64,000 nucleotides of DNA from Vicugna pacos (GCF_048564905.1 NC_133020.1:12433501-12497500); one strand, 5' to 3'; shown: positions 1 to 12,914, counted from the stretch's first letter. Numbers and translations are program-made. Notes: generated by a model not told the origin, from the sequence alone.

Positions 1-402
1 GTTATTAATTTGGCCTGATTTCAATACTGCTGTATCTTAGGAAACAGGGATGTCTGACGAGAGGGTGAGAGGGGGGAATAGTCAGTTGGGGAGCAGTCAG
101 AACACACCCAACATTTATCAATGAAGTTCACAGTCTTATATGGGTGCAGTTTGTGGTGCCCCCGAACAACTACAATAGTAACATCAAAGATCACTAATCA
201 GAGATCACCACAATGAATTCAATACTAATGAAAAGGTTTGAAATATTGTGAGAATTACCAAAATGTGACACAGGGATAAGAAATCAGCAAATACTTTTGG
301 AAAATGGCACCCATAGACTCGGCCAGTGCACAGTTGTCACAAACCTTCAATCCGTCAAAAGCGCAACTTCGGCAAAGTGCAATAAAATGAGGCATTCCTG
401 TG
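1..402 (-). mobile_element. Tigger1-type DNA transposon, end fragment
   Basis: Minus-strand copy of the 5' end of a Tigger1 (TcMar-Tigger) element. Read from 402 downward it matches the terminal region: GAGG/TATTGCGC-like motifs, then CACATTTTGGTAATTCTC, and finally AAATCAGGCCAAATTAATAAC at the window edge. The element runs off position 1. Its terminal end is near 402 (ATGAGGCATTCCTGTGTT). Confidence 0.8.
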
Positions 403-2324
403 TTTCACTTTCCCTCTATTTCAGAAATGTCATTAGAAAGTATACCATTCTACTCCTAAAGGTGCAGCTTATCTTTTCTTACAGACCGCCAGGAGTTACC
501 CTCTGGACTTAACATATGGATTTATATTCTGAATGACATCTGCCATATCCCAGATGCTTTGCTTTGTAAGGAGAGGAGAGAAAAAAAAAATCTCAGAGGC
601 AAGAAGACAAAAAGACCTTCAGTTTCTTTTATGCTCTACCAGGCCTATTTTCACCTTTATGAAAGAGACTCACTCTATTAGCCTAAATCAAGTTCTTCAG
701 CCTGTCTACACCTGTTACTTTGCCAGGCAAAGCGAGCTAGGAATCTACATGGGTTTATATATGCTTTCCAGACAAATTAACATCTTAACAGACAAATTTC
801 CCCATGTTACAAGACACTTCATTGCCAAGGCCTTGGTTTTACCACTACACATGCTCAGAAAGCTACACCATGAGACTTACTAAACCACATTTGGATTTCC
901 AAATACTTAGCCTTTCAATTCAGTGTACTCTGGGAAAACTAATCAGGGTTTCTCCAAGCCCCTCAACGTGCCTCGTGTTCAGAAGGAATCATTAGACTTC
1001 AGAGAAATTCATCAAGAAGCTAGAAAACGTTGGCCCCCTGTTGGGTAAAGATCCATCTCTCAATCCGTTGAGAAGATTTCATCAATTATTCCAAGACCTA
1101 AGAGCTTCAGAGAAAACCTATTTAACTCTTTCCTCTCGATGACAGACTTGATGACAGACTCCCCTAAATTTAAATGTGAAAATGTCCCCAAATGCCCTGG
1201 GCAATTTTTTTTTAAGTTCATAGTATAAATCAATAGAAAACATGATTCATAAAGTTGCTACTCGTGCTGGCTTCTGTGCAAGTCACACAAGTTACTGTGA
1301 GTCTACAAGGATATTTACTTGCTAAAACCAACCTGCACATGACTAACCCCATCAAAATATCATAAACATAATTGAAAGGCTACAGCAGAGAACTAAAAAT
1401 AGTAACAAAACCATTCCACTTAAATAAATAAGGATGTTAAGCCGCAAAAAAAAGGAAGAATAAATATGTTAATTGAACTTAACAGTTACATAAAACTTGT
1501 CCTGATTTTTCCTAAAAGTCGTTCCCCCATTACTACTGTCCAGTACTCAAAGTCCTTCTGCTCTCATACCATCCCACTTACCCATGAACTTAAGACAATA
1601 TATGACCGCTCTCAGGAACATGCACTTTTATGTTTTATCCCTAAGGTAAGACACAGTAAATTATGAATTACATATTTGGGTGGGGGTGTTAACTTATTTC
1701 CTAATGTTTATGAGTTCATATTATTCCGGACACTTAAACCTTTTAGGCAAATGCTTTTTAAAAAATGACCTACTGAGAATCACTACAAATTTGCTATTAA
1801 AATTTGTACATTTGAATTTTGAAACCAATGTCTACTTTTCCCAAAAATATACTGCTGTTCTCAAGTAATAGTGTATGAGCACCTGTCTATGATGACTTAC
1901 GTAAAAGAGCCACAGGATGGCACCAGTGAGACTTACCCAATGAACACTCTATAGTCTGGCTACTCATCAGTTATCAAAGATGCTGATCACCCACAAAAAA
2001 ATTTAGAAAAATGAAAGAACTAGGAGGGATAAATTCCTGTGCAGGGGAAGCCCCTCAATGATAATTTTTAATACATTTCCATATGAAGGAAAGCGAATCA
2101 CCATAAAGGTAGTATTGCATCCGTCTCTTATTTCAACCCCATTACACTCCAGCGTACACTGGGGCTACTGGCCCCTTTGACCTTCTCCCTCAGAACCCAG
2201 TGCGATATTCCAGTCAGCAGACACCCTTGTTCACGATCAGTTGCTCTTTGGCTTTAAGGTCAGAACTTTCTAACATTCCTCTTATATCTTGTGTACAGAG
2301 AAAGGTAAACAATCCTTACTGTAG

Positions 2325-2515
2325 CCAGGACACCCCAGGCACCATGCCAGCTGCTCTACACGTAACGCCTCATTTAACCTTCACTCTGTGACCTAGCTCT
2401 CATTCACCACAGTTTTTAAGTGCGGAAACGCCAAAATCATAGGTAGATGAATCAGGATTCGAATCCCAGGCAGTCTGACTTCAAAAAAGAGGCTCTATTT
2501 CACTAAGAGGGTAAC
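2325..2515 (-). repeat. MIR SINE
   Basis: Reverse MIR: CTCATTTAACCTTCACTCTG, then GATTCGAATCCCAGGCAGTC, matching the tRNA-like head in antisense. Diverged, ancient. Confidence 0.75.
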
Positions 2516-2796
2516 CATCCCAATATATATATTTATTTGCAGGAAAGTTTAATCTGGGTAGTCTAGAACTACATAACCAAATTCACAAAATGGGACAAGA
2601 TTTGATCCTTTGAAACCAAAGTGAACTAAGTTTTGAAAGAAAAATAAAAATTAAAAAAGAAACATTTACTCATGCAGCTACTGTGTGTATCATACATGCC
2701 TTATATCATCTTCTGACCACCCTTTGATTTACGGAAAATATCTTATGCTTTCCAGATCCTTGCACACCAGAGTCCCATGCTCTCCAGTATTGCCTT

Positions 2797-3366
2797 TAAC
2801 TGTCTTTATTACATATATATTTTAATTGAAGTACAGTTGATTCACAATGTTGTGTTAGTTTCACGTGTGCAGCAAAGTGATTCAGTTATACATACAAATA
2901 TATATATATATTCTCTTCTAGATTCTTTTCCATTATAGGTTTGTTTGTTTGTTTGCTTTTATTTTTTTATACAATCTTTTTCTGTACCTGTCAATCTATT
3001 TAGGATAGCCTGTAGAATTGGAATTGTTGGTTCAAGTATACATTTGATACATTTTACATTTGATATATTCCAGAAAACTGCCTACCAACAAAAGTTGACA
3101 ATTTACAATCTGAGTAATAATGCCCATTTCCCTAATTCTTTGCCAACAGTGAATATCATGATCTTTTTAATCTTTGCCAAGCTATCCATTATAAGTTGTT
3201 ATAAGATACTGAACATAGTGCTATACAGAAGGTACTTGTTATTTATCTGTTTTATATATAGTAGTATGTATCTGCTAATCTCAAATTCCTGATTTATACC
3301 TCTGCCCCTCTCCCTTTTCCCTTTGGTAACCATAGTTTGTTTCCTATGTCTGTGAGTCTAAATACA
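2797..3366 (-). mobile_element. L1 3' end, interrupted by a second L1 piece
   Basis: Antisense L1 3' UTR: starts AATTGAAGTACAGTTGATTC and ends near GGTAACCATAGTTTGTTTCC, with the usual segments between. It is split by an unrelated L1 fragment at 2942-3184, flanked by a duplicated target site. Confidence 0.8.
2942..3184 (-). mobile_element. Short L1 fragment nested inside L1
   Basis: 243 bp resembling an older L1 3' end (GAATTGTTGGTTCAAG, AATGCCCATTTCCCTAATTC, TTTGCCAAGCTATCC). It is flanked by TCCATTATAGGTT (2929-2941) and TCCATTATAAGTT (3185-3197), a 13-bp target-site duplication with one mismatch. The T-rich left end marks the poly(A) side, hence minus strand. Confidence 0.75.
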
Positions 3367-3905
3367 TATATTTATTTAAATACACACAGAAAGAGCTTGG
3401 GATGGAGGTGGACCCCTTAAATAGAAGGCATCTAACATGGGCTCCAGCTGACACTGCCTCCCCCAGTAAACAAACCAACCCCCGCCACATTATGCAGCAC
3501 AATGACTGCCAACATTGTCTGGGAATCTCTGTTCCAAATAGAATTTGCGTGGCAATCACCACCTGCTGGGTGCTGATTCCAAACACTGCTTCTCACAGCA
3601 GCACCTGATCTCCTTCTGCAACTTCTCCTCGGGAAGCAGTTCTTTTGTGGCACAGGCTTTTGACCAGAGGGCTGGTTTCCCCAGTGCTTTGAGATGCTTG
3701 GTGACAGGTCATCAAAAACTTTAAAGCACCATCACTCCTCCTTTAAACAAGAAGCTATCAGATGTGCCAGCTCAGAAGCCAGTCTGAGTTAGCCCTACAA
3801 GAGCATCCGCGCAGCCACGCTCATTGGGCAGCACGCCCCCTGGGGTGCACCCGGGAGCACAGGCCTCCCACCGCCGCCCTGCCGGACCTGAAGCCCTTTT
3901 GAGGA

Positions 3906-3924
3906 GTCACGTGACTGACTCAGC
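3906..3924. promoter_or_regulatory. Palindromic E-box next to AP-1/MARE-like site
   Basis: GTCACGTGAC (3906-3915) is a perfect 10-bp palindromic E-box, immediately followed by TGACTCAGC (3916-3924), an AP-1/NF-E2-type half-MARE. It lies in a GC-richer patch (3,790-4,000) of DERA intron 1. Function not shown. Confidence 0.35.
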
Positions 3925-5289
3925 TCACTACAGGGGCTGGTCTTGTCCAGTTTTCACAGACAAGGCTATTCCCATCTGCAGAGGAGGATTTAACAGCTAC
4001 AGATCTAGAAGGCTGAGAGGCCTTTATGAGGTCAGCCCTGCCAAATACAGAGTGGAGCGAAGTCAAAAGGGCAAGATTTCAGGAATAGCAAAGAAGGCTC
4101 CCTGCCACCCAATACTCCCTAAGGTTAAGTATTTCAAATTGCACAATTAAAGTTACCTTTCCTAGGAAAAAGCAGTTCTTTACACCATCCATTTCTCACA
4201 TCGGTGGGAAGGGAGTTTTCTGTTCCTCCCCAAGACAGCTTTTAAAAGAGGGGAAAGGCACCCTCCAAGTAGACAGCTCAGCGGGGAAATGCTTGCAGCA
4301 AGAGGCAGGTGTCCCCAGAAGCAAAACTTCCCCTGCCTCATAAGGAGTATCCCTAACGCCAGCTGACCCTCAGTTACCCGGGGGCTAATGACCCAGACAG
4401 GTTGTTCTAGGCCACCGGCCTTTTCCTGGCTTCACCGCTTGCCCATGGCATGTCCGTCACATAGTCTTAGTTTACTCCCAGTTCTAGAAACCTCGATGCT
4501 CTTGTTTCTAGCCTAGTACATACTCAAAAGAGCAAACCAGCAGGTAGAAATCTCTGTAGAAGAGTAACAACCTGATCACAGGAGAGGAATCAAAATATTT
4601 GTTGAAAGTACACTCAGTGAACCAAAAAGGCAGGGCAGCCCAGCCACTTGATTGGACAAAAGTGTCTCTAAAAGCCTCAGGAGTCCATTTATACCTTTTA
4701 TTACAAAAAGTTGGTATTTACTGAGTACTTAACAATCCTGAGTGCTTATAAGGGCTTACCTGCGTGGGATAAGATGGGGCAATTTTAATTTCCTTCTCTA
4801 TATTTATACATTTTTAAAAAATTTCTATGATGATTCTATATGACCTTTATAATTAGGAAAAAAATCTTTTAAGGATACTTAATTTTAGGAAATTGTCCTA
4901 CATGGCCTAAGTTTTAAACATTTTTTTTTCATGCTTGAAAGAGTAAAGGTTACACATTGATTCATTCTGCAAAGTTTGCAGATAGTATGCCTCTTATGCA
5001 GGAGTTATTGTCTTTGGTGTTAAGGAACAGGGAATCGATATCATGAAAAGGAAAGTTACAGAGAAAAAAAAATCAAAATAATTAACTGTTAAAAGACATC
5101 TACTAAACAAGAAGAATAAAGGAAGGTACCATGAAAGTGGAAGAATTTAAGCTTGACCTCCAAAGAGGAAGGGGAAGGGGGACAGAAATGGGCCAAATGA
5201 CCCAGGACCCTCAGAGAGAGAGGGAGCAAGCTGTCTGGCTTGGCACACCAGGCACTGCACGTTCCTAGAGAAGACAGTTAATGCTTCTT

Positions 5290-5560
5290 CACTCGTTCAT
5301 TGAACAAACACTAATAAAAACAATTACGTGCACCAGGAAACCTACTGCTCTAAGTGACATGTGGGACATACAGACCTAACAGACACAGATGCTACCCTCA
5401 AGCAGCTTGTTAAGAAAGCATCACTATGACAATGCAAACACAAGACAGAAACCAGCAGGTGCCACAAGAAAAGGCAGAGGACCTCGGGAGCTGAGTGGTG
5501 AACGGTCCAGAAGAAGAGATAAACCAAGCTTTTATGGAGGAGGTGAAATAACCAAAGCAG
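5290..5560 (-). repeat. L2 LINE 3' end
   Basis: Antisense L2 3' end: CGTTCATTGAACAAACACTA, then ACAGACACAGATGCTACCCT, then AGGAGGTGA. Ancient and diverged. Confidence 0.65.
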
Positions 5561-5589
5561 TATTTTAGGAAGATTACTGGCATAATGGC

Positions 5590-5775
5590 TACCATTTATT
5601 GGTCACTCATCAAGCTAAGGGTGATTTAACTGTATTTCTCATTGAATATTCATACTAAGTCTGCCATGAAGGCATTAGTTCCATTATATAGATGAGGAAA
5701 CTAAAGCTCAGAGATTAAATTACTTGTCTAAGGTCACACAGCACACATCAGGGCTAAGACTCAAACAGGTCTCTA
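5590..5775 (-). repeat. MIR SINE
   Basis: Reverse MIR with ATAGATGAGGAAACTAAAGC and AAGGTCACACAGCACACATC, matching the antisense consensus. Confidence 0.8.
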
Positions 5776-6689
5776 TGCTTCCAAACACAAGTTATTTCTA
5801 GGATGCTGTAAATTCAATCTTTGCAGTGAAAAACATATTTATTTAATTCAACTATTTGACATACAATTTTAACAGAATTTAAAAGACATTTCCAGTCCTG
5901 TCAGAATTCCTAACTAGCTCAACTCATTCATCACTTCCTGACAGCACTATTTGATTGTCCCCACGAATTCAACCATTCCTTTCTGCTAATAACAGTGAAT
6001 ATATTGTTTTGACTAAGTCAGATTATATACTTTTTCATGAAACAGAAATGCTTCCTAAAGGAGCCAAATAATCAAGATCACAAATATGAGAAGATAAATG
6101 TAATCTGTTCTACTTGAACAAACAAGAAGGAAAAGTTTCACCAAATGTGGATTTTCCATGGGCACATGAGAAAAGACCACTGGTAGAGAAATCAGCGACG
6201 TATGAGGCCACTGTTATGACTTAGGTGTGTAGTAAAATGAGCAAAGCATAGGAATAGAAGAAAAAAGGAAGGGGTGAGCCTACAAGATATTTTTTTATGA
6301 AAGAAACATTAAGACTATAAATCAATACTCTGCCATCCAGAGGAATGATTACAAAATAAAAGGCTCTGCTTACACAAAAGACTTATGAAGTCAAGATGCA
6401 CATCCAAGAAACATCTAGAGAGAGGAAAAACAGCATAGAACAATGTATTCAATCATGTTCAATCATCACAGACTTGGGGGAAATGTAAACTGATCACCAG
6501 AACTTGGAGCCTTGAAAGCCAGAGAGGACTATGATGACCAAAGAAGGAAGGAAAAGGTATGAATTCTAACCACAGGGGATATCACACAGACCCACAGTTC
6601 CACAGAATGGTAATTCTAGGTGATGACCAGAAGACTCAAAGAACCTCAGAACCAGAAAGATTCTCAGAGATCATGCATCTGTATTTTGT

Positions 6690-7055
6690 TTTGTTTTTTA
6701 AATAAACTTCACTTTTTAGAGAAGTTTGAGGTTCACAGCAAAGCTGGAAAATATAGTGACGTTCCACAGACCCCCTGCCCCACACATGCACAGCTTCCCT
6801 GTGATCAACATCCCCCCACCCCAACACACAGAGTGGTACATTTGTTACAACAGACAAACTACACTGTCATACGTCTGTTTCACAGATATGGGAAGTACAA
6901 GCCAGTGCACCAGAGTCCCCTTCCCAAGGTCACATGGCCAGGTGCTGTCAGAGCAAGGATCAAAATGCCTAGGTCCCCATCCTGTATCCTCTCCAGGTAA
7001 ACCACAGTGCACTCGGTGAAACATACATGGGGAAGTACAGATCCCCTGACAGTCA
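6690..7055 (-). repeat. L1 3'-end piece with embedded MIR
   Basis: TTTTTAGAGAAGTTTGAGGT, then CCCCACACATGCACAGCTTC and GTGGTACATTTGTTACAACA match an antisense L1M 3' end. A reverse MIR (CACAGATATGGGAAG to CAAGGTCACATGGCC) sits at about 6,885-6,990. Confidence 0.6.
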
Positions 7056-7893
7056 TTCCTCAAGATGCTTAATTTCACTTGGCCTGTAAAAGTACTGTTG
7101 GCACCAAAACGATCTAACTTTCTTTTGGAAGCAGAGAGAACTCTGCTTTTCTCTGAGGCATCTTCTGTATTATTAGCACCAATGACTACTGCCTGGAGTC
7201 TACCTGCTATCACTGCAACCCACAGCTTGTCTATATTATGTAATTACTAGTGTAATATTAGGACCAGTCAAACAGAAAATTCATTTGCAGACTGAACTGT
7301 GACTTTTTCTTCTTGGAGCCAGATCCAAGGAGGTATTTCCGCTGATAAAAACCCTTACTAGACCTTTGCCTCGCTCAAGAGATTTCCCACAATATTTTTA
7401 CATGATTATCCAAAGGTTAGTAATAAACACAAAGTTGCTGGGTTCATCATTTGAAACAGGGCAACTGTATACCCTGAGGATGAGCAAAGTCTGTTTCCCT
7501 CAGCAGGAGTAAAGCTTTCCCAGTGACGTTTTAAAGTTTGAACAAAGAAGTTTCTCAAAGGCCGGGCCTCCCACCTTCCACTGCCCTCATCTCTTTTACA
7601 AAGACGCAGATCAGGCTGAGTACACAGTAGGTATACGTATGTGCTGGACAGAAGGGCTTCAGATTATAATAATGATTCCCTCCTGATGAGTCAAAAAAGG
7701 TTTTTAAAGGAAAATATGCTCTGTTTATAAAGATACAGGACTAAAATGTTTCTTGTTTCTCCTTCGGAAAATTTTCAGAAAGCATTTAAGTTTCTCCCAA
7801 ATTACTGAAGAAAAAAAAAATCTCCCCCAAAACACCAAAATACACAGATCTGGAGCTACTTTCCCAAACACAAAGATAAAGAGGATTGTCCCC

Positions 7894-7957
7894 TTCCTCC
7901 CTGAGTCCACAATACAAAATCAAATTTCCTCCCTGAGTCCACAATACAAAATCAAAT
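7894..7957. repeat. Exact tandem duplication, 2 x 32 bp
   Basis: Two identical 32-bp units, TTCCTCCCTGAGTCCACAAT and onward, at 7894-7925 and 7926-7957. Exact identity suggests a recent event. Confidence 0.95.
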
Positions 7958-8463
7958 CTCCAAGGAAATACAAATAAGTTCTTTTTTTCCACCAGAAAAT
8001 CAACTGAATTACTCTTTCTGGTAGACAATACTGAAACTTCAGGTCCTGGGAACTCCTTAGGGTCTGCCCCCTCCGGTCTCTGAAACCATGGAGAAGTTAC
8101 TCCCATGTCAGTTTCCAAAACCATCATGTACAGCACAGTTTGACTACATTTTTCCATTAGCCATTGGCATTATTTGACTAAAACATGCTCCATTTCAGAT
8201 ACAATGCACTTTTCAGATATATGCGCCTACTCAGCTGCCTTACACTCCTGATTTCTTCAGTATGCCTCCGCAACATGCTTCAACATGTTTCTTCACGTAT
8301 TTCAACCAGTAAATAATAGGCTGAATTCCCCCCAACTCTGCCTACAGAACCTTTGCAAACTAAATATTTAAAAATATGACATATAAAAATGTAACATATA
8401 AAGATATAAAATAAAGGTAAAAGTGACAGAGAAAGGATTTGTCAAAAAAAAAAAAAAACAACA

Positions 8464-8608
8464 TAGCTGTCCCTCAGTATCCACGAGGTTGGTCCCAGGA
8501 GCCTCGAGGACGCCAAAATCTGCAGATGCTCAAATATCTCACAGAAAAATGGCATAGTACAGTCCACCCTCCGCGGACGCAGAACCTGCAGATACAGAGG
8601 ACCAACTG
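8464..8608 (+). mobile_element. Tigger-type DNA transposon remnant (MER6/MER44-like)
   Basis: GCTGTCCCTCAGTATCCACG at one end and GATACAGAGGACCAACTG at the other, matching the terminal sequences of a short TcMar-Tigger family, with the middle deleted. A second, longer copy of the same family is at 51.5 kb. Confidence 0.75.
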
Positions 8609-8664
8609 TATACAGGAACCGAAGATTCTCTGAATCTCTAATTAATCTGGGTCCCTATACGGCT

Positions 8665-8845
8665 TACTGCAGGCATCTGGATCTGCAGGGTTCCTAAGAA
8701 CCAACCACCTGGGAAGCTTGCGAAAATGCAGACTCCTGGGTTTATTCTCTAAGTGGGACAGTTAAAGCACCTGCAGTGCGGTGCTCAGGAATCTGCATTT
8801 TTAATAAGCATCTCAGGTGATTCTGATTTAGGGCCAGTGCCCAGC
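8665..8845 (+). mobile_element. MER5A hAT-Charlie MITE
   Basis: ACCACCTGGGAAGCTTGCG, ATGCAGACTCCTGGGTT and TCTCAGGTGATTCTGAT follow the MER5A consensus order. Nonautonomous, ancient. Confidence 0.75.
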
Positions 8846-8899
8846 CAAGCTCCTAGGAAGCCGATAGCAGGGGAGGCAATGCAATGTACTGGAACAAAT

Positions 8900-9050
8900 C
8901 AGTAGAGAGAGAGAGACAGCCTGGTCAGTGCTACCTCCAATCAGCTGTGTGACTGCAGGTTTACCTCCCCAAGGTCCCTGCTCACTCCCCTGTAACACAG
9001 GGGTGTCGGACTGACAGCTAAGATGCCTTCCTGCTATGAAACTGTAACAT
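8900..9050 (+). repeat. MIR SINE
   Basis: Forward MIR: CAGCTGTGTGACTGCAGGTT, then CCTGTAACACAGGGGTGTC. Diverged. Confidence 0.6.
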
Positions 9051-9235
9051 GTTTCTTTTTTTCTAAAAAGGTAGCTTTATAAATGTGGACACTATTTTCC
9101 TAGAAAACAGTGTTTGACATATTCGTAAGTAATGTTTATTCAAGGACCTCTACATCGGAGATAAAAAGGTCTGTATACCTTTAACATGCCAGACACGTAG
9201 TTCAATGCCAAATGTTAGACACTGAATGTAATCTC

Positions 9236-9255
9236 ACACACACACACACACACAA
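9236..9255. repeat. (CA)n microsatellite
   Basis: A short pure CA run of about 10 units. Confidence 0.95.
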
Positions 9256-10899
9256 ACTGGTACCTGGTGGCCGTGGGGCAGGAGTTTGTGTCCACAAGGC
9301 ATTCAGTTCAAAATCTTACCTGAACCTGGATTACAAGAACAGTTAATTTTGATATTTTCATCAGACATTAAAGACCACAATCTTGACATCATTAACCACA
9401 TTCCAGGAGAACCAAAGCGCCGCTTAAGTGGCACCTTTTTAGGAAGTAATTACGAGAGGCTGCTCTTATCTCAGACTTTGCTTTAGGGGCGGGAAGCCTG
9501 ACTCTACAAAGAGAGTCAGAAGCTGCAGCCCGGAGAGTCTCAACATTTAAAAAATCGGTATAGTTTGCTAGAGCAGAGATGAAACATTTCGGTTTCCAGG
9601 GAACTGCCTGCTCCGGCTGCGGCAGGCTGACAACAGACACCTCGGCAGACACGCACACGACACACACCAAAGTTAACCGAACACGTTCAAAGTGCCTTTT
9701 TATGCCTTTAACTCAAAGATGAACACATTTCAAGGTGACCCAATCCTCAAGTGACAGGCAGTGTTTTAAAAGGGCCAGCGCTCTCCACTTGAACCATTTC
9801 TAGTGACAAGTCTGGATGCATCCTCGGGGGCCCTCTCCGCAGCTCAATTACCCGCCTTGCTTTCCTGGCAGACACATCCCATTTCAAATGAGCGCTTGAA
9901 GTTCATCTTCCCTCCCAACAATTAACAGCCACAGAGCTTAGATGCTTTGGAAAAAAAAAAAAAATTCTTGTTTTAACTTAGCAGGCATCATGGAGGACTC
10001 TTATTTATTTAATTATACAGCAAACTCAAATGCTTATTTTATAGTTCTTTCCACTCACCAAAAGAGTATGAGAAAAATAAAACACAGCCTCATCACTCAT
10101 GCTCATAAGCAAATGGTAAAAGACTTCTCAGGTAAAATCAAAGTTCATGTTCAGAAAAGGACGCCCAATTTAAAATCTAAAAGCATACATAATCGTTATT
10201 GACTCTGTGTGTGAACTTCACACATAAAACATGAAAGTTTTTTTTCTTCTTTCTTCACTGAACTATTACTCTTAGCCATTACAGAAAGAGAAGATTAGAC
10301 TAGAAATCTCAAAACTGGGTTTGGAAAATAGCTCATGAAACATGCCAGGCTGTTTTGGGTCAGTTACTTTGCAGAAACTACTCTCTGTCAAAAATATCCT
10401 TTCCAAAAAACCTCCCCTGGCCTATTTGTAAATTCCTCAGTAACTTTCTAATCCGACTACTTCTGTGAGGTCACTTGTGTCGTACTGTGATGACTGTGAG
10501 CTCCAAGGGCATGGAGACCACCAGGTAGAGCTCCCTGTCAATCCCAGCCATCACCATGGCCAACAAGGAACAGCACTCTACTTTGTCTTTTTTTTTTAAT
10601 GTGTATAAATTTATAATATATAAAAACAAATTTTAAAAATATATTCTGAACCCCCTTCCCCTTCCCTTCCTGAACAACTGTCCCAATTCCCTACCCCGCT
10701 GGGGATGGGGGTAGGTGAGCAAGGAAGTCATTTGAGCCGGATGGGGAGGGAGAGCCACTGTGGTCCAAAGTGGGGTGCAGGAGCCCAACAAGCAAAGGGG
10801 GCCTCATGCCCGGAGGAAGGCCAGAGTCCAATCACAACATGGAGAGTGCCTGCCTGCACAAAGCGACTGCCAGACATGGAAGTCAAGACAAGCAGGATA

Positions 10900-10996
10900 G
10901 CAGGAAGGGCATAGCTGATAGAGCATGTGCTCAGCATGCACAAGGCCCTGGGTTCAACCCGCCCTTAAAATAAATAAACCTAATTACCCCCCCCAA
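10900..10996 (+). mobile_element. Vic-type tRNA-Ala SINE (camelid)
   Basis: Forward copy: GGCATAGCTGATAGAGCATG, CACAAGGCCCTGGGTTCAAC, then AAATAAATAAACCTAATTAC and a C/A tail. Flanked by a perfect 15-bp target-site duplication AAGACAAGCAGGATA at 10885-10899 and 10997-11011, so fairly young. Confidence 0.93.
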
Positions 10997-11344
10997 AAGA
11001 CAAGCAGGATATAGAGGCTATCCACATGGAGGGGCAGCCTGGCCCACAGTGTCACAGACTTGCTAGGGGCATCAGTGTGGGCAGTAGCCTGGTGCAGGCA
11101 GTCACAGCCCAGGCAGGATGAAGGTGCCCAGCTCAGGGTGTCAGAACCTGAGAAAGTCAAGAAGAATGTCTGCTGGGTGTGGGGTATGTACAGCCTGGCA
11201 CATGGAGGGTTTCAAATATGTGAAGGGGGAAAAACAGCATAAATCCGTGGTGTTGGACTGGAATCAGAGCTAGTAGTGTGAATACATCGTTTTCACCATA
11301 TAGAGATATAGACAGATGATAAGTAGCCAGATACAGAAGTAGAT

Positions 11345-11371
11345 GTGTGTGCGGGTGTGTGTGTGTGTACA
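11345..11371. repeat. (GT)n microsatellite
   Basis: Interrupted GT run, GTGTGTGCGGGTGTGTGTG and onward. Confidence 0.9.
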
Positions 11372-12524
11372 CAGTATATGCATTCTCCAGCTCTGCCAAG
11401 TAAGGTTCTTAGGAACAGAGACACTCCAGTCTACTGTTTCTACAGCTCAAATCATGGCTTCTATACACCATTATCCGCTCAAAGAAACATTCCTCAGAGA
11501 AAGAGCTGATTTCAGTGCTGGGGCAGGGAAGGCATAAGATAAACCTGGAGCATCCTGTTAAACCAAACAAGAAAGAAGTACTTCAAAAATCATGGGGCAT
11601 GTCAAAAAGAGAGAAGCCAGGCTGAGGGGGCTCCCCTTAGCAAAATCTGTAACAGCCTAAATATTAAATAATAATAGTAACAATTATAACCCATTGGGAA
11701 AAAAATAGGAAAACTCGAATAGATACTAATACAAACAAACAAAAATAAATTGAAAGTTTGCAGAGGGACAGGATACTTAGCGTCAAAGCACCATCCCACA
11801 AAATACACATGAACTACAAAAGTTACAAAGCAACTTTACAGTGGCGAAGCCTAGAAGACACCACTTAATTGAGTGACCAAAATGAACATCAATGAAACAA
11901 ATCAATGTCACGTGCTACCTAACAGGATGCAGTGAGAAGAACACAGAATCATTTCTGTGAATTTCCTGCCAAAGATGCATAACCTAAACCTAACCACAAA
12001 AAACAAAAACAAAAACAAACAAACAAACAAAAAAACACTGTAAACACAAATGGAGAACATTCTATAAAAATTCTATAAAAATAACTGGCCCGTATCCTGC
12101 AAAAAGTGAATGAAACACTGAGCAATCCTTCTAGAATGAAGACGACTAAAGACACATAAAGATTAACATGTGATTCTGAAATGGATCTCTTTGAAATAAA
12201 AAAAAAAATGTTATTTGGACAATGACTAAACCTGAATGAAGCTTGTGGATTAGACAGTAAGAATGTAACCACAGCAAAGTTCTCATTTTGAGGACTGCAG
12301 TGTTGTTGAAACCTTTGAGGACAAGGTCCTTGTGGGTAGGAAATATTCAAGTATCCAGGGGGTGGTGATGCGTCACGTCAGTCAACCGTTTCCTTCAAAT
12401 GGATCAAAGGAAAAAAGTTCTACTGCATTTACAACTTTCCTAAAAGTCTGAGATTGTTTTAAAGTTTGGGGGGGAAAAAATTATAGCAAAAAAGATTTTT
12501 TGTTATTTTCGTTTATAATCAATA

Positions 12525-12803
12525 CAGGTTTCTCCCACTATCCGAAGGTAGAGTGTTCCTTCTAAGAAATCTTTTGTCAGCTGAACTAGCACAAAGCAAA
12601 GAGCATTACTTTTTTTCAAAAGTCCTCATTATGTCCTTTAGCTTTTACAAAAGACCTACATTAGCAAGGGTAACAGCTTTTTTATCATAAAAGTGAAGAT
12701 CTTCTCGGACTTCTTTCAGTTAGCCAAAACAGGTACTAATGTAAGTCTCTCATAAAAGTGAAGCGGTGAAGGTAACTGAGTACAGAGTACAGGGGGATAC
12801 CTG
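12525..12803. mobile_element. Tigger-like DNA transposon (TcMar) with TA target
   Basis: Starts CAGGTTTCTCCCACTATCCG and ends ACAGGGGGATACCTG, matching inverted ends, with TA on each side (12523-12524 and 12804-12805). Internal TCATAAAAGTGAAG repeats match a known nonautonomous TcMar family. Confidence 0.8.
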
Positions 12804-12914
12804 TACTCAGTAGGCAAGATAATCAAGGCATCACTACTAAGATCAGAATGACATAAAAATAATTACTTTCATACCATCTTTCTTCCCTAGTACCTAGAGC
12901 ATTACGTACACACA

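Noticed and set aside
7894-7957. CRISPR-like direct repeats
   Set aside because: Two abutting units without spacers in a mammalian intron; a plain tandem duplication.
11949-12350. 133-codon minus-strand frame
   Set aside because: Phe/Cys-rich stretch comes from a (CAAAA/CAAA)n tract read in antisense; no homology seen.
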